A stretch of 64,000 bases of DNA, from assembly GCA_944989445.1 (NCBI GenBank), contig CALYLW010000320.1, positions 675,501-739,500 of the forward strand, written 5' to 3'. The notes beneath the pieces are model-generated. The model saw nothing but the letters and a program-made list of their open reading frames with translations. It was not told the DNA's origin and searched no databases. This DNA is from Ampullaceana balthica (lineage: Eukaryota > Mollusca > Gastropoda > Lymnaeidae). Below are positions 43,602-54,495 of this stretch, in pieces; within the stretch, counting starts at the first letter, position 1, and each line of letters opens with the position of its first letter. The position numbers and the translations under genes are program-made.

Positions 43602-44470
43602 ATATTTATTTATTTACATCTATAATCTAAGTGTTCAGAGGTCAACAGCGTTAGCGGTTTTTTTGTTGTTTTAATTAAAATATGAGGTTTACTCCCATTC
43701 AAAGGGTTCGCTTCATATCTTAAAACTTCGCAAAGCCGTTTGGGTCCTACGCACCTGGACTAAACGAGGTCATCCGTTATAATTGACTTATTTAGCCTGG
43801 TCAGTCGGTCTTCTGTCAATCGATACGTCAATTTAATCAACTTTTTTCCCTTTGTGGCACCTGTAGACACTGACACAGTTATTAGCAAAGTTGTATCCCC
43901 GCTGGCTCAAAGCAAGGTGACAATCTCCTCGTCACATAAAAACGAGTTAAATTAGTGAATCTTAACGAGGGAAAAAAAAGAAAGAAACATTGAATATAAA
44001 AGTACACGTACAACCAACTGATTTGTTAAGGACTAGCTGAATATAGGTCAAGGGGTGGCTCGTCCTTTACAATAGATCCTTTCTCACAATTTTGTGCGTC
44101 ACAACACTGCACGTGACATGATCGGTCGACAGGAAAAAGCAGATGGAGTTAGTTTGCTTTGCCGGCAAGGGAACAAGTGATTAAAACACAGACTTTACGC
44201 CCTTTAAATGACTGGATATGTTTCCTCGATGGCAGTTAATGAAAATTTCTGATAACAAGTCTCAGTTATGAGTTCACACACCTGACAGGCTTAGGGTTGT
44301 CTCGCCATTCCTCGCCAAGATTTTTGTGGTGATGAGAAGTGGTATCGGAGATAAACTCAAACCAGTGTTCGACGCCACATGCCCGACTCCAGTTTTCTGC
44401 CCCTTTTCGGACTCATCGATGTCAGCTTTCAGGTCAGCGTCATTGCTTGGCGCGGGGGGGGGATTGTAGC
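43602..44470. other. Gene-free stretch
   Basis: AT-rich with no recognised element except the flanking duplications already listed. Confidence 0.4.
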
Positions 44471-44909
44471 TACCCTATAAACTCGTTCTATGGCCCATTC
44501 GTTCATAAGCCGAACCCCTCTTTTGAAAAAGAATAGTATAAAAAGTGTGTAACCCGCTCGTAAACCGACTCCAAAAAATAATAGGACAACTTGAGCAAAA
44601 TGAAACACATTTCTTAAAACTACAAGCTAAATCGGTCATTATCATTGTTTACTTTTGTTTAGGTTGAAGAACAGAGAGATTTGAATAACAAAGAAGATAG
44701 ATGTCATTTTTTATAGCATTCACTAGAGGGCTTTTTATCGCATTAAAACGAAAAGAAAATGTTGTTTTTATATTTCATGTTATTAAGTCGGTATATAACA
44801 ACAGAAATGTTTCATCAATCACCTATGACCCGCTCGTAAGCCAACCCCCCAAACTTTCCCCCCAGATTTTGTCCAAAAAAAAGTCGGCTTTAGAAGAGTA
44901 TATGCGGTA
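44471..44909. mobile_element. TA-flanked MITE, family M2, long form
   Basis: TACCCTATAAACTCGTTCTA at the left end and TTAGAAGAGTATATGCGGTA at the right end match the ends of the 42437-42605 element with a few substitutions. The first ~110 bp and last ~90 bp (CGTAAGCCAACCCCCC, GATTTTGTCC, AAGTCGGCTTTAGAA) are shared with it; about 240 bp of extra AT-rich DNA sits between. It may be closer to the parental element from which the short form was deleted. A 69-codon frame inside (44701-44910) has no recognised domain. Confidence 0.75.
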
Positions 44910-46559
44910 GTTCTATTGAAGGTAGGGCATTATCCTGAAACAGAATGTTGTATTGGACCCCGAAAGATAGAATATGTAAAATTGACAGCGAATATGCAGA
45001 CTGTAATAAGATTTTAATTTTCAAAACCGAATTATTAACCCCAAATAGATGACATACTGTTCAAATTTGGAAACATAAATTGTAATATTTTAAATAAACA
45101 AAATAGAACATTCAGAATTAATATAATAAATCTTAACGGACATCTTTCCAATTAGATTAGGCACCTGAAAATACCTTTAGTATATCTAGACATCGTTTCC
45201 AATAGACTTTTCTGACTGATAAATTGTACTCAATGACCCTTACTCATCGTCCTACTTTTCCTTTGTTTTGTTTATAAATTAAGGCAACTATTAAAACATC
45301 CCAGTCCTGTTTCCAGACGCCTCCCACACACTAGTGACCTCAGTACACCGCGTTTCAGTCTCAAGTGAAGACATTTATCAGCCAATGGCCATCACGGTCC
45401 ATTGAATAGAACCCAAATCTGAGTTCAATCGGATAAAAACCAAGAGCGCAAAAAGCTAATGTATTCCTACGCGAAGATTCGTTCCCCGCTCCCACCCGCC
45501 TGTTGAGTAAGCCTTATGTCTTGGAACTTGGAACCTGATTTTTCTTAACGTTATTTCCTTCTTGTGTTCGGAATCCATTGGACGCAATAGTGTTTCTTCT
45601 ACATTTCAAGAAATTTATCTAAGTAAAAACAACAACAAACTAAAAATATTCTGTAACTTAAAACAAGATGGAGTAGGTAACGGTCGATTCTTTTTTTTTA
45701 AAAGGGCGGTGTTTCAATGCCTATTTTTATCACGACCGCAGTCGTTGATTCTGTTTCTCGTGTGATCCCCAAGTGGCATCGTTTTGAAATCGTCTCTGGT
45801 TGGCCTAGAGGTAAGCGTGAGCATCACCCAAGCCCCGATGCCGTTGACGGATAACCCAGATCGTCTAATAGCGTTGCTTACCCCCGCGGAACCTTCTGTC
45901 AATACATGGACACGTCATCAAGCTATTACGGTCGAGTGGTGTAAAATCTCTGCATTATAATTTAGTCTCTTGTCGACTTTGAAATAAGTACTTGCTTTTG
46001 TAGTGCACTGGCTTATGTTCAGTAATTCTTTTTAACAGGAATGTCTATGTTTAGAAACTTTACGTTTTAAATAGTCGGACAGTGAGATAAAACGAGAAGT
46101 TTTGAGTGTATATCTGAGTACAAATGAGTAGTACTAAAAGATAATAGAGCTTTTGGTTCAAAATAATTCTTTTAATCTTTAAATTGCACAAGAAAGGCCC
46201 ATGATATTTTGAAAGGAATTAATTTAGAGATCCAACCGCACGAGGTACGCCGAACATTTGATGGCTGTTTCAAAAGTCATTTAAATTCTCTGTCTAAAGC
46301 GAAGTTGATGTCTTTAGTCGAATTGAAATTAATTTTCATAGTTAAAATTTTCATTGTATCCCTACTTCAAATGACATTGAAATATTATAAAACGAAACAT
46401 ATTTACATGTCTAGTTTAACTTAAGATTATACATCTAGCTGAAGTGTTGTTAACATATTTAGTGGAGCCGATGATAAATATATAATAGAATTGATATTGA
46501 AATATTTAGTCGAAACAATGTTGATACATCTAGTTAAACGGCCAGAAATATAACTAGTT
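44910..46559. other. Mostly unassigned; possible tRNA-like SINE head at ~45795-45850
   Basis: TGGTTGGCCTAGAGGTAAGC at 45798-45817 fits a pol III A box (TRGCNNAGNGG). It is followed by AAGCCCCGATGCCGTTGACG and GATAACCCAGATCG, a layout seen in tRNA-derived SINEs, but no clear B box or tail is visible. The rest is AT-rich and featureless. Confidence 0.3.
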
Positions 46560-47090
46560 GAAACAATATTTATATGTATAGTTTAACCGATGTTGATATA
46601 TATAGTTGAACCGATGTTGATATATATAGTTGAACCGATGTTGATATATATAGTTGAACCGATGTTGATATATATAGTTGAACCGATGTTTATATGTATA
46701 GTTGAACCGATGATAATATATCTAGTTGAACCAATGTTGATATATATAGTTGAACCGATGTTGATATATATAGTTGAACCGATGTTTATATGTATAGTTG
46801 AACCGATGATAATATATCTAGTTGAACCAATGTTGATATATATAGTTGAACCGATGTTTATATGTATAGTTGAACCGATGATAATATATCTAGTTGAACC
46901 AATGTTGATATATATAGTTGAACCGATGTTTATATGTATAGTTGAACCGATGATAATATATCTAGTTGAACCAATGTTGATATATATAGTTGAACCGATG
47001 TTTATATGTATAGTTGAACCGATGATAATATATCTAGTTGAACCAATGTTGATATATATAGTTGAACCGATGTTGATATATCTATTTGAA
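46560..47090. repeat. 24-bp minisatellite with 72-bp higher-order repeat
   Basis: The basic unit is GTTGAACCGATGTTGATATA plus TATA, about 22 copies. From about 46680 the units are ordered in triplets: one with GTTTATATGTATA, one with GATAATATATCTA, one beginning GAACCAATG. GAACCAATG recurs at strict 72-bp spacing near 46827, 46899, 46971 and 47043. Both strands stay open across it (204 codons plus, 212 minus) because 24 is a multiple of three. A fringe of more diverged units reaches back to about 46440. Confidence 0.93.
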
Positions 47091-47383
47091 ACTATTTTAA
47101 TACATCTATTTGAACAGCTGTTGGTGCATCTATTTGAGCAGACGTCAATATCTTGTTCTTCCGATAATTTTGTTGCGGTCTTGAGTCTAACAATATTTGA
47201 ATAATAATTGTCCTGAAACATTATCTACAAGTGTGTGTATATTAACGATAAATAATGTGAATTGTTTTATCTCCTCGATCCATCCACACTAATTCTGAGT
47301 TGTATTATATATCCACAGAGTAAAGCATCTAACAGCTATGAACAAGGTCTTTATACGGACATCCGAGACTCACACAGCCATTA

Positions 47384-47630
47384 CCATCATGATGTTTGTT
47401 TGCTTTTTGGGGTAAGAACTAATTTCTACTGTAACCTGCATCGTACTTTCTTCATTAAAACCTACCCCCCTTGCATGTCGTAATCGGTAACTTTCCTCTG
47501 TAGTAGACATTAACTGGCCATCATGATGTTTGTTTACTTTCTGGGGTAAGAACTGATTTCTACTGTGACATCAAACGTATTTTGTGTATTATCTTCACTG
47601 CCCCCCCCTGTCTATTGTAATCTGTTAAGT
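47384..47630. repeat. Imperfect tandem duplication, ~133 bp
   Basis: CATCATGATGTTTGTTTGCT then TTTTGGGGTAAGAACTAATT and TCTACTGTAACC in the first copy is repeated 133 bp later as CATCATGATGTTTGTTTACT, TTCTGGGGTAAGAACTGATT and TCTACTGTGACA. Both copies run into a C-rich patch and TGTAATC/CGTAATC. Confidence 0.88.
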
Positions 47631-47710
47631 TTTTTTAGAGAATTTTTTAAAGAATTCTACTCGTACATTTTCATTGTCTGTTTTGGAAAAAGGAGGTGGG
47701 TGGTGTACAG

Positions 47711-48018
47711 CAGTGCTTCTCAAACTTTTTAGTTTGGAGGACCGGCAGGAAATTTTCCATTGCACCAGAGACCGGTGCACTATTTTCCCTATGCTAACAT
47801 GGTAGCATGATGTAATTTATTTTTTATTAGTTTCATGTTATGTGCTTATTGCGACAATGGACATATTTGGACAATGAACATATATGGTTACTATTAATCG
47901 ATGAAATTGGAGGATTATAATTAGATTTGTTGGTCCTTTCTTTATAACTTCTGCGGACCGGTGGCTGATGGCCCAAGGACCGGCACCGGTCCGCGGACCA
48001 CCACTTTGAGAAGCACTG
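47711..48018. mobile_element. hAT (Charlie-like) MITE with perfect 8-bp TSD
   Basis: CAGTGCTTCTCAAACTTTTT at the left end and CCACTTTGAGAAGCACTG at the right end are terminal inverted repeats. The flanks are GTGTACAG on both sides (47703-47710 and 48019-48026). Length is 308 bp. CAGTG.TTCTCAAA ends are the hallmark of hAT-Charlie-type elements in many animals. Subterminal GGACCGG words (GAGGACCGGCAGG, GAGACCGGTGCA, GCGGACCGGTGG, GGACCGGCACCGGTCC) repeat at both ends. Noncoding. Confidence 0.95.
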
Positions 48019-48026
48019 GTGTACAG

Positions 48027-48740
48027 CGTGGACCATACACAATGTATTTAGTTCCGTCCACGTAATCTCCTCAACACGCTCAAATGTTCTTGGTTGACGG
48101 AGTCTTCTTCAGTGACGGAAGGGGTGGGTATGGGAGATATGATATTATTTCAATGTGCGTGTACCGTTTGCCCAGCCGCAGTTAATAGAGATTTGAAAAG
48201 CATATTTTTACCTTGCGGAAAGTCAATGAGCTTATTTTATTTTAATCAGATACAAATTTAAAATTTAGCTATTCGAAGATTTTTTTAAATAAAAAAAAAT
48301 TTAAAAGAAGAATTGTTATCAAGGGTGCACATAAGAACTAAATTTTTCTTAATATGCAGTTAACAAAGAAATTCCGTGTAGAAAACACTTTCCTTTAAAA
48401 ATCAATGAAAACTCAAATCAATTTGACCATTGGCTACATTCATTTTAAATCTATGACTACAACAAGTGCTAATCTACAATGCTGCCTGGTCTACCAGTGC
48501 ATTTTGCATTCTTAACATTTTAAATTCTTTGTCTATAATAAAAAAAATTGTGTTTCTTGTCATTCATTTTATTCTGATTTAACAACATGCCACGCCCTTT
48601 TCCAATATGTCTCATACAGTATAACGTTGTTTTTCCCGTCTAATATTTTAACTACAGTAATGAACCTCATCTACATAGTTATTTTTTTATACCTTACGTG
48701 ATTTCCTATCTTTGTTTATCCTCTGTTTCACCTTTATACA
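48027..48740. other. Gene-free AT-rich stretch
   Basis: No feature was recognised. It ends at the A that precedes the Helitron 5' end. Confidence 0.4.
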
Positions 48741-50573
48741 TCTCTATACATATAAGACGCATGTGTTGTCTGTCGTCTGTCTGTCCGTCTGGATGTTCCC
48801 TATTAACTCAAGATCCAGACAACCAAATAACGTGAAATTTGGTACACGTACACAAAATTATACCGGAAAGGTTATTAAATAGGTTTCGTTCCATATATAT
48901 AAGATACTGGGGACCGGGGGCCCAAAATGTAGTTTTTCCTTATATGAGCTCTATAAAAAAATAAAAATTCTCCTATTTCCCGTGTAGGTAGAAGCATAAA
49001 ACTTTCGATAGTTGTTAAGTATCATTTGGCGATGGTAACAGGTAAATAAATTATATAAATTATCACTTACTGGGGGCCAGGGGCCCTATTTTAGTATTTT
49101 TTCTTATATTTAAAACTGACTCAACACTAATTCTTCAATTTCCCGTGAAGGTAGAAGCATGAAACTATGGGAACTTGCTGAATACACTCTTATGACGATA
49201 ATTGGCGAAAAATAATTACAACATTTTCACTCATGGGTGGCCGGGGGCCCAAACCGTTTTTTTTCCTTATATGGGCTATATTAAACTGAATCAACACTAA
49301 TTCCTCATCTTTCTTTGTAGGCAGAACCATGAACTTTGGAAAGTTGTTGAGTACCCTCCCGCGATGGTAGCAGTCGAAAAAAAAATCACTAACTTGGGGC
49401 CGGGGCCCAAATTTTATACATATAAGACGCATTTGTTGTGTGTTAGTCTGTTCTCTAATAACTCAAGATCCAGACAACCAAATAACGTGAAATTTGGTAC
49501 ACATACACACAATGACATGAGAAAGGTTGTTAAACAGGTTTGGTTCCATATATATAAGATACTGGGGGCCAGGGGCCCAATATGTACTTTTTTTCCTGAT
49601 ATGAGCTCTATAAAAAATAAAAATATAAAAATTATCATATTTCCCGTGTTGGTAGAAGCATAAAACTTTCGGTGGTTGTTAAGTTTCATTTGGCGATGGT
49701 AACAGGTAAAAAATTAAATACATTATCACTTACGGGGGCCGGGGGCCCTAATGTAGTTTTTTTCTTATATTTAAAACTGACTCAACACTAATTTCTTCAA
49801 CTTCCCGTGAAGATAGAAGCATGAAACTTTGGGAACTTGCTGAATACACTCTTATGACGATAATTGGCGAATAATAATTACAAAATTTTCACTCATTGGT
49901 GGCTGGGGGCCCAAACCGTTTTTTTCTTATATGGGCTATATAAAACTGAATCAACACTAATTCCTCATCTTTCTTTGTAGGCAGAAACATGAACTTTGGA
50001 AAGTTGTTGAGTACCTTCCCGCGATGGTAGCAGTCGAAAAAAAAAGTATCACTAACTGGGGGCCGGGGCCCAAATGTTATACATATAAGACGCATTTGTT
50101 GTGTTTTAGTCTGTTCCCTAATAATTCAAGATCCATACAACCAAATAACGTGAAAATTGGTACACATACACACAATTACATGAGAAAAGTTCTTAAACAG
50201 GTTTCGTTCCATATATATAAGATACTGGGGGCCGTGTAGGTAGAAGCATGAAACTTTTGGTGGTTGTTAAGTATCATTTGGCGATGGTAACAGGTAAAAA
50301 AAAATTATATAAATTATCACTTAGTCTCTTGGGATTGCTGGTATAGACTTGCAGACACCATGCTTTTCTCATGGACAGTTGTATGTGGCCTGCTCCAGAG
50401 TTGGCAAAGAGGAAAATCTTTTTGTATACACTCCAAATGGAACTGCCAATAATGTTGTCTATCACATTGCTTTAAATTAAATGTACCCTTTATTGCATGC
50501 AAATAAACAGTACTGTACGCTTCTACAGAAAACCTTATTTTAAACCCGGGTAAAGCCGGGTCCTTGCCCCTAG
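48741..50573 (+). mobile_element. Non-autonomous Helitron with intact termini and helicase tail
   Basis: The 5' end TCTCTATACATATAAGACGC follows an A (48740). The 3' end is CTAG (50570-50573) followed by T (50574), giving the canonical A/T insertion site without TSD. Nine bases before the CTAG lies a hairpin, ACCCGG-GTAAAG-CCGGGT (50544-50561). The body has ~665-bp units restarting at TATACATATAAGACGC (48745, 49415, 50078), each made of ~160-bp subunits carrying a GGGGCCGGGGGCCCAAA-type block (nine in total). The third unit is cut short at about 50320 and joined to the last ~51 codons of a Helitron helicase (50325-50480). Rolling-circle transposition in trans is the expected mode. An older relative is at 18040-18745. 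Confidence 0.93.
50325..50480 (+). pseudogene. C-terminal tail of Helitron Rep/Pif1-like helicase
   Basis: The plus-strand frame reads SLGIAGIDLQTPCFSHGQLY, then VACSRVGKEENLFVYTPNGT, ANNVVYHIALN and a TAA stop (50478-50480). This is the conserved C-terminal motif VI region of Pif1-type helicases in Helitron proteins (G.DL..PCFSHGQLYVA.SRV). Here it precedes the element's 3' hairpin by about 60 bp, as in autonomous Helitrons. In-frame TAG at 50322-50324 and the tandem monomers upstream show the rest of the gene (HUH Rep domain and helicase motifs I-V) is missing. No start codon belongs to it. The opposite-strand 61- and 63-codon frames here are shadows. Confidence 0.92.
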
Positions 50574-51084
50574 TATTATATATGTGAGCTCACTTAACCA
50601 TGAATTCACAGTTCAAAACATCTTCCCTGGCTAACCACCTCCCCTCCATTTAGCTGTTGCCTCACCCCCCACCCACCCAGCCCCCCACCCACCCAGCCAC
50701 CCACCCACCCAGCCCCCCCCCCACAACGATGCCATATAAATGTTTAATTGGAAGCGAGGAGTGTGGATATATTTAAACATAAAAACAATATGCATCAATT
50801 GCCCGTTTCTAAGGCGATGAGAAAAAAATAGTACGTGGATAGGATGCGAGAGTGTCGAAGCAGAGATCTTACATCGGCAAGGGGTGGGGTGTGCAGGCGA
50901 GCTTCTCTCGAATTCGATGACGGCCCTTGAAGGAGTTCTGAGACAATCATCCCGGGAAGCCATCAAAGGCTAAACACTGAAAAGTTTCATGTTAAACTGC
51001 TCCGTGATGAGGTCTTGGACAACCCTGCAGGCACATGCGATATTTTGAATACAAGAGTTAGTGAACTTGAAGATACGGCGATAT
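50574..51084. other. Unassigned, C/G-rich patch then AT-rich DNA
   Basis: CCCACCCACCCAGCC-type tandem C-rich sequence at 50660-50730 produces a glycine/tryptophan-rich minus-strand frame (111 codons, 50631-50966) that I consider spurious at its C-terminal end. The rest shows no domain. Confidence 0.4.
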
Positions 51085-51583
51085 GTTGTTTGTTAGGTCA
51101 GGCTGGTCCTATGGTTTTGTTAGGTCAGACTGGTCCTATGGTTTTGTTAGGTCAGACTGGTCCTATGGTGTTTGTTAAGTCAGACTGGTTCTATGGTGTT
51201 TGTTAGGTCAGACTGGTCATATGGTATTTGTTAGGTCAGACTGGTCCTATGGTGTTTGTTAGGTCAGACTGGTCTTATGGTGTTTGTTAGGTCAGACTGG
51301 TCCTATGGTGTTTGTCAGGTCAGACTAGTCCTATGGTTTTGTTAGGTCAGACTGGTCCTGTGGTGTTTTTTTTAGGCCAGACTGGTCCTATGGTATTTGT
51401 TAGGTCAGACTGGTCCTAAGGTGTTTGTTAGATCAGACTGGTCCGAGGGTGTTTGTTAGGTCAGACTGGTCCCATGGTGTTTGTTAGGACAGACTGGTCC
51501 TAGCGTGTTTGTTAGGTCAGACTGATCCTATGGTGTTTGTTAGGTCAGACTGGTCCAATTGTGTTTGTTAGGTCACACTGGTG
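51085..51583. repeat. 28-bp minisatellite, about 18 copies
   Basis: The unit GTTTGTTAGGTCAGACTGGT plus CCTATGGT repeats with substitutions and small indels over 500 bp. Confidence 0.95.
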
Positions 51584-51874
51584 ATGGTGACATTTTCGTT
51601 TTGGTCAGCGGATCAGATTCGATGGAGTCAAACACCGACATCTTTGTCACGACAGGTCCATGACTTCTTCAGGGAAATGTACCGTTTTGTGCACTGAATG
51701 GGAATCATTGAAGGTTGTGGGTTCGTCCCTGACAGTATTTATTAATATAAGGCTTGAATGTAAATATATGTTGCCAGGATCGAACTCCCAATCTTGTGCG
51801 CTTCGCACTGAAAAGATCGTAAAACAGTAATATATCTTTTAGAATAGGACTGCGATGAAGCTTTTAAATAAAAT

Positions 51875-52071
51875 GGGCCGCGGTGGTCTAGCGGTAGCGC
51901 GAAGGACTGCCTAACCGAGGTAGAAGAGAGTCATGGGTTCTATTATCGGTACTGGCAAGGACCCCGGGGCATTGAGCTGGCCACACAATCCCTTGCTCGC
52001 TAGTGGTGGCTAAATAAAACTTGTGAACGCTACTTCACTTGCCCCATAGTCCGTCATGGACTGGAAAGGGC

Positions 52072-52128
<57 letters not shown>
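51875..52128 (+). mobile_element. tRNA-derived SINE, family S2, with 12-bp TSD
   Basis: The head GGGCCGCGGTGGTCTAGCGG with TAGCGCG carries an A-box-like TGGTCTAGCGG, and GGGTTCTATTATC about 50 bp on is a decayed B box (GGTTCRANNCC). A non-tRNA body follows, ending CCGTCATGGACTGGAAAGGG and an (ATT)n tail of about 60 bp. The flanks are TTTAAATAAAAT at 51863-51874 and 52129-52140, a perfect 12-bp duplication that fits LINE-driven insertion. The 3' stem AGTCC-GTCAT-GGACT before the ATT tail recalls the stem and (ATT)n end of the L2-type LINE at 26838-28389, a possible source of the enzyme. Confidence 0.93.
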
Positions 52129-52130
<2 letters not shown>

Positions 52131-52362
52131 TAAATAAAATACAAGATATACAAAGGGATCGTGTAATGTAAAAATATTAAATTAAATCTTTGTTAATAGA
52201 CTCATACACAAGTAGAGGTTTCGGCAAATGCCTTCATCGGTATAATTATATAAACGCATGCATTTAAATTAAATTTACATTATATATTACATACTGGCGT
52301 ACACCCGACAAAAATGACGGAAGTTTTCAGCTGAAATCTATTTATTTTATAAAAAATGCACT

Positions 52363-52745
52363 TTTTTTAGAGCGCCTACGGCACCGACCTTTTTCAAAAG
52401 CCCAACTAACTTGTCCTTGTTTGATAAATACGAAATATTAAACTTTCTGAAATGTACACAAAGTATTTTATAATAGGGGTTGCAGGGCGACTACGGCGCC
52501 CCCTTTGTTTTTTTATATTTATAATTAACCATCATCAAATCCTCTTTTTACATTGATCCCTTTTCCAAAATTAAAATATTAGCGAAAACGATGACGTCAT
52601 ATAATATTTTTTTACAGCGCATATTTAATTTGCACACCTTTTGGTGCATTGGTGCAGTAATTTGGTTTTCCCTGCTTTCTAAAATTAGTAGCGTCAGGAC
52701 AGACTGACTGACTTGCGTGACAATTGCAAATTATATAGTTTTATT
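52363..52745 (+). repeat. Dispersed repeat family R3, copy 3
   Basis: It shares CTTTTTCAAAAGCCCAACTA, TTTGATAAATACGAAATATT and GAAATGTACACAAAGTATTT with the copy at 36639, restarts with GGGGTTGCAGGGCGACTACG, and carries GATGACGTCATATAATATTT and AGCGTCAGGACAGACTGACT near its right end. It seems to be two overlapping or tandem fragments of the family. Confidence 0.75.
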
Positions 52746-54495
52746 ATACCATGAGAAAAATAATAATTAAGTAAAGATTAAAAAAACGAAAAGATGAAAG
52801 ATGGGAACAACAACTTTAAAAAAAATTACAGCATATTAGAAGAGGAGGGAAGTATTAAAAGTTACAGTTAAAACAAAAACTTGAAAAGAGTTTCTACCGT
52901 CATGAAATTTTGTGACTTTGGTTCAGTCCATATGGAGCCAACGTACCCAATCTTTTTTAAAATCTAGTTTTCATGTAAATCCATGTATAACTTAAATGTA
53001 TTGTCATCATCACACAATTCATTGTGTAACTTGTATTTTATCATATAATAGTTGGGTTGTTTTTTTAAAAAATTCCTTCAAAGCACCATCCGCAACAGTC
53101 AACGCTTTTTTGAACTCCTTAGGTACGCCGCTGCACACAACTCAGGTTTATTGATAAAAACTAATTTTCTTGAAAGGTATCTTATTCCATAATGTAAAAA
53201 AAAAGATGGCGAGTGTTGTGTCCAGTTACTCGTTACAATCAAGTCATGTTTTCTTTCAGCGATGTCTCATCAGTCCTATCTGGCCACTTCTTGAAACAGG
53301 TTCCAACTTGTTGAAGAATATCTGGACGAAAAATAATTGTTTGTTTTTAATTTATGCTATGCTCGATTTCATGGTAATTGAGCCGAGAAGAAATACATTA
53401 TAAATTATCACAGTTTGTTTTTCTATTGAAATAAAATAAGGAAATGACTATGTGTGTGTCTGGCACACATTGCAGTACACGTGATTTCGCGATGTTTAAA
53501 ACCCTCGACAGCTTGTTCAAAAAACGATGAATTATCCGAGGCAAGGTAACAACAATATTTATTCCGAGTTTCTACCTAATACTTACCGGAATTACAGGTC
53601 ATCCCCACGAATCACAACTGGCATAACTTTGGTGGTAGATGGGAGTGATTTGGATCACGTACGCGCTGGGTTGTGAGGCACCTTATTAAATCGACCTTCT
53701 TACTGAGCTATGATTTGTGACGTCATTGTAAGTCGGGGAATAGACGGGACTTGGTAGGTGATGGGTGATTACAGGGGTCCTCAACCTAGCTGGTAATAGA
53801 GCCCCGTGATATTGGAGCGTTTATTACAGGGATTCTCAGTCGAGATGATAAGATTGTGCCCTGATATAGTAGCGTGTTTAGATCAGAGGTACCCAAGCCT
53901 CGATGACACAATAAAACCCTGGAAAATGGAAGCTTTCCTAACGAGGATCTTCAAGCTGGGTAATTAGAGTCGAGGTAAAAAAAACACCATCGTGAGCTTG
54001 CAAACAGAAACATGCAAAATACTCGACAACGAAACAAAACCAAAAAAAAGATTTTTTATTGTATGGCAGAGGACAAATTTTTAAAAAAAATTTAACATCA
54101 ATTTCTGCCCTGGTAACAAACGAATTTTCACACCAACCACTAGTTACATACACATTTAATAGACCAAGAGTTTTTAGTCGATAAAATTTTATTTACGTTC
54201 ATGGTATCGAATCGTGGTATCAAAGCATGGTATCGAATCTTCTTGATACCTTTCACTGAATAAAAACAACAACTTGGAAGGAAGCAATTCGACCGTTTGT
54301 ACTCCAAAAAATAGTGACAGTACTTCGAAGTAAAAGTTTATATAAATGTGCATTTGTTTCCTGACATGCAAATAAATAAAACATCTCCAGTTGATGTCTC
54401 GCCCGTAGTTTTATTTAACAACAAAAAACAACAACAAAAATTTCTACCATGCTAAATAATTTTAACTATCCATTCCTCCGGTCTCCTACAAACAT
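52746..54495. other. Gene-free AT-rich stretch
   Basis: No domain-bearing frame. At 53785-53915 a loose repetition (ACAGGGGTCCTCAACC, ACAGGGATTCTCAGTC, CAGAGGTACCCAAGCC at 60-70-bp spacing) hints at a diverged minisatellite or hAT-end-like words, but no pairing ends were found. Confidence 0.35.

Noticed and set aside
46583..47221. Opposing 204- and 212-codon frames resembling a repeat protein
   Set aside because: They are products of the 24-bp minisatellite; both strands open equally and no non-repeat domain is present.
50317..50502. 61-codon minus-strand frame opposite the helicase tail
   Set aside because: Shadow of the plus-strand helicase C-terminus, which matches a known motif.
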